Source: Breviolum minutum Mf 1.05b.01 (taxonomy: Eukaryota; Sar; Dinophyceae; Suessiales; Symbiodiniaceae). From it: DNA of 64,000 nucleotides. Positions 62,668 to 64,000 of this stretch are shown here, piece after piece; positions within the stretch are counted from its first letter, which is position 1, and each line of letters begins with the position of its first letter. Under the pieces are notes generated by a model, which ran no database searches, was not told the DNA's origin, and worked only from the letters and a program-made list of their open reading frames with translations. Position numbers and translations under genes: made by a program. The stretch is from assembly GCA_000507305.1 (NCBI GenBank), contig DF241816.1, positions 1 to 64,000 on the forward strand, written 5' to 3'.

Positions 62668-62745
62668 AATAAATCGTACTATCCAGTTATATGGGGATTA
62701 TGTCATAAAACATGAAATAAGGATGCCTATTAAACAACCAGGATG
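62668..62745. repeat. F7 element, right half
   Basis: ATATGGGGATTATGTCATAAA core and CCTATTAAACAACCAGGATG arm. Confidence 0.6.
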
Positions 62746-62912
62746 ACTCATGGAAATCTAAAATGTCACCAAGACTTTCAGGTACCAAAAATGTAATCAT
62801 ATGGGTTCCATGGGATGTTCTCCATATCAACCTGGTGTCAGATTTCTTCCATCAAGCAGTATATCATTGCTCCCTTTCCAAGCTTGGAAAGTCAGGTTGG
62901 TCAAACCCGCTG

Positions 62913-63055
62913 TTTCTTCCGTTCCCTTAATGGGTGGTATATAGGTGATATATAATCACCCAATTGGCAGCATATACCACTTATATACCAGTTATATATT
63001 GCCATCTGGGGGGTTATATGCTACCTACCATCTATTAAGGGAACGGAAGAAACAG
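62913..63055. repeat. Long inverted repeat, copy 2 (pair with 15418-15556)
   Basis: GCTGTTTCTTCCGTTCCCTTA mirrored by TAAGGGAACGGAAGAAACAG, followed inward by matching TATAATCACCCAATTGGCAG and TTGCC arms. Confidence 0.9.
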
Positions 63056-63213
63056 CTGTCGACAACAGTGACCCTGTTGGCCCATGCTTCCCAACCAAGG
63101 TGACTCTCAACGCCAGCGGCGAGGAGGCGCCATGGCAGACCTGGAACGAACGTGTCTCGGAGAGAACGACGGGACGAGACCGGTTAAACGGTTGGAGTCC
63201 GCGAAACGGTTGG
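63056..63213 (+). CDS. Exon abutting the long palindrome
   Basis: Acceptor AAGAAACAG is the end of the palindrome. VDNSDPVGPCFPTKVTLNAS then GEEAPWQTWNERVSERTTGR, donor GTATAT after 63213. Another frame (MADLERTCLGENDGTRPVKR) is open. GC-rich. Confidence 0.5.
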
Positions 63214-63359
63214 GTATATATACATCTTTAAGGCTCCATGGGATGTCATGGGGTGTCAAAACCACCTGTTTTAAGGCCCCAGGGGTGTCATTAGGAGGGT
63301 CTGGTGTTTCCATAGGAGGGGTCTGGAGCCTTAGGGATATATGTAAATAGGGGGTTGGC

Positions 63360-64000
63360 TAAGAGCTAAGGACCTGTTTTTTTTTTGTTTTTTGTAGGTG
63401 TTCACTTTTGGTTTTCTGACAAGATTTGAGAATCAATATATATATATATATATTTATATGTATATAAGTTAGAGGAGAAATGGTTACTGAAAATGCTGAA
63501 TGGCATTTGTTTCTTGATTAATTATCTTTCTTTTCCTACTGGCCATGGTTCCTCAAATCCGCTTCAACTGCTTGCATCAGTTGAGCAAATTCAGAATCTC
63601 CCAAAGTGTTGTACGCTTGTCAAGTTTGACAACGCTGGATAGGTTTTCAAAATTCATGCTGGATGCTGCTGGACAGATATGGTTTTGGTAAAGGATGGTA
63701 AAGGTATTGCCTTCTTAAAGACTTTTTTTCTGCGGGCTGGCTTGGGTTATCCGGTCCTCTTCTAGAAGTATCTAGAAGCCTCCAGTAGTTGTACTTGGCA
63801 GCAAGAAAAGGCTTGCATTTCAAAAACTGAATCTATATAATCCAAATATGGCACCGCATCTTCCCCACTGGAAAATGTTCGAAACAAACCTTAGCTTGGC
63901 CTGTGAGTTCAATCAAATTTTATTATCCTTGCCAATGAAATGGTTGAACTGTTCCGGCTTTTTTGGGGATGGAAAATGCCTACTACTTAATGCGACTACA
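63360..64000. other. Right flank without a recognised gene
   Basis: TATATATATATATATAT at 63437-63455. Unique sequence afterwards; no splice-consistent exon found. Confidence 0.4.

Noticed and set aside
1-64000. Spliced-leader genes or relics, tRNAs, rRNAs, CRISPR arrays
   Set aside because: I looked for the conserved dinoflagellate leader core (CATTTTGGCTCAAG), tRNA-like cloverleaf boxes, conserved rRNA blocks and regularly spaced repeats, and found none. This was by eye, so weak or divergent copies could be missed.

Overview
The window looks like nuclear DNA of a dinoflagellate-like alveolate. The signs are many very short exons (19 to 170 bases) on the + strand, GT-AG introns plus a few apparent GA or GC donors, dense short inverted-repeat elements, an AP2-domain protein of the kind expanded in dinoflagellates, and one repeat family whose copies are themselves whole introns. 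No tRNA, rRNA, CRISPR or bacterial operon structure was seen. The lineage is an inference.

Layout, left to right. About 1.3-14.6 kb: fragmented + strand gene A, with an IQ (calmodulin-binding) motif near its start. 15.0-30.3 kb: + strand gene B, start ATG at 15004 and stop at 30326, with a RING-finger-like Cys pattern split over four exons. 31.3-49.4 kb: + strand gene C, start 31271 and stop 49412, a WD40 protein best matched by UTP4/Cirhin of the small-subunit processome. I chained about 26 exons whose phases fit, for roughly 625 codons. 50.3-53.8 kb: two compact ORFs, one an acidic/basic protein with six SUMO-type motifs and one an uninterrupted 350-codon protein with three AP2-like units, with exon-like pieces between them. 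54.8-63.2 kb: scattered + strand exons with strong donors and one possible minus-strand locus at 61.7-62.5 kb. Genes A, B and C run head to tail in one direction, as is usual in dinoflagellates.

Introns and intergenic DNA are packed with at least ten families of short inverted-repeat elements, called F1 to F10 here. The main observation is F1: about 21 copies of an 80-113 base element that begins GTGGTGG and ends CCAACCAG or CCAACTAG. In at least six places an F1 copy fills the gap between two open exons, and removing it from its own GT to its own AG keeps the frame open. That is the behaviour of an introner, a transposable element that makes introns. The family also carries terminal inverted repeats, one clear 7-base target duplication and a nested insertion.

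Exon borders are hand-read from splice signals, phase and amino-acid texture. They are models, not transcript-proven. Many GC-rich exons are open in two or three frames, and this is stated where phase did not settle the frame.
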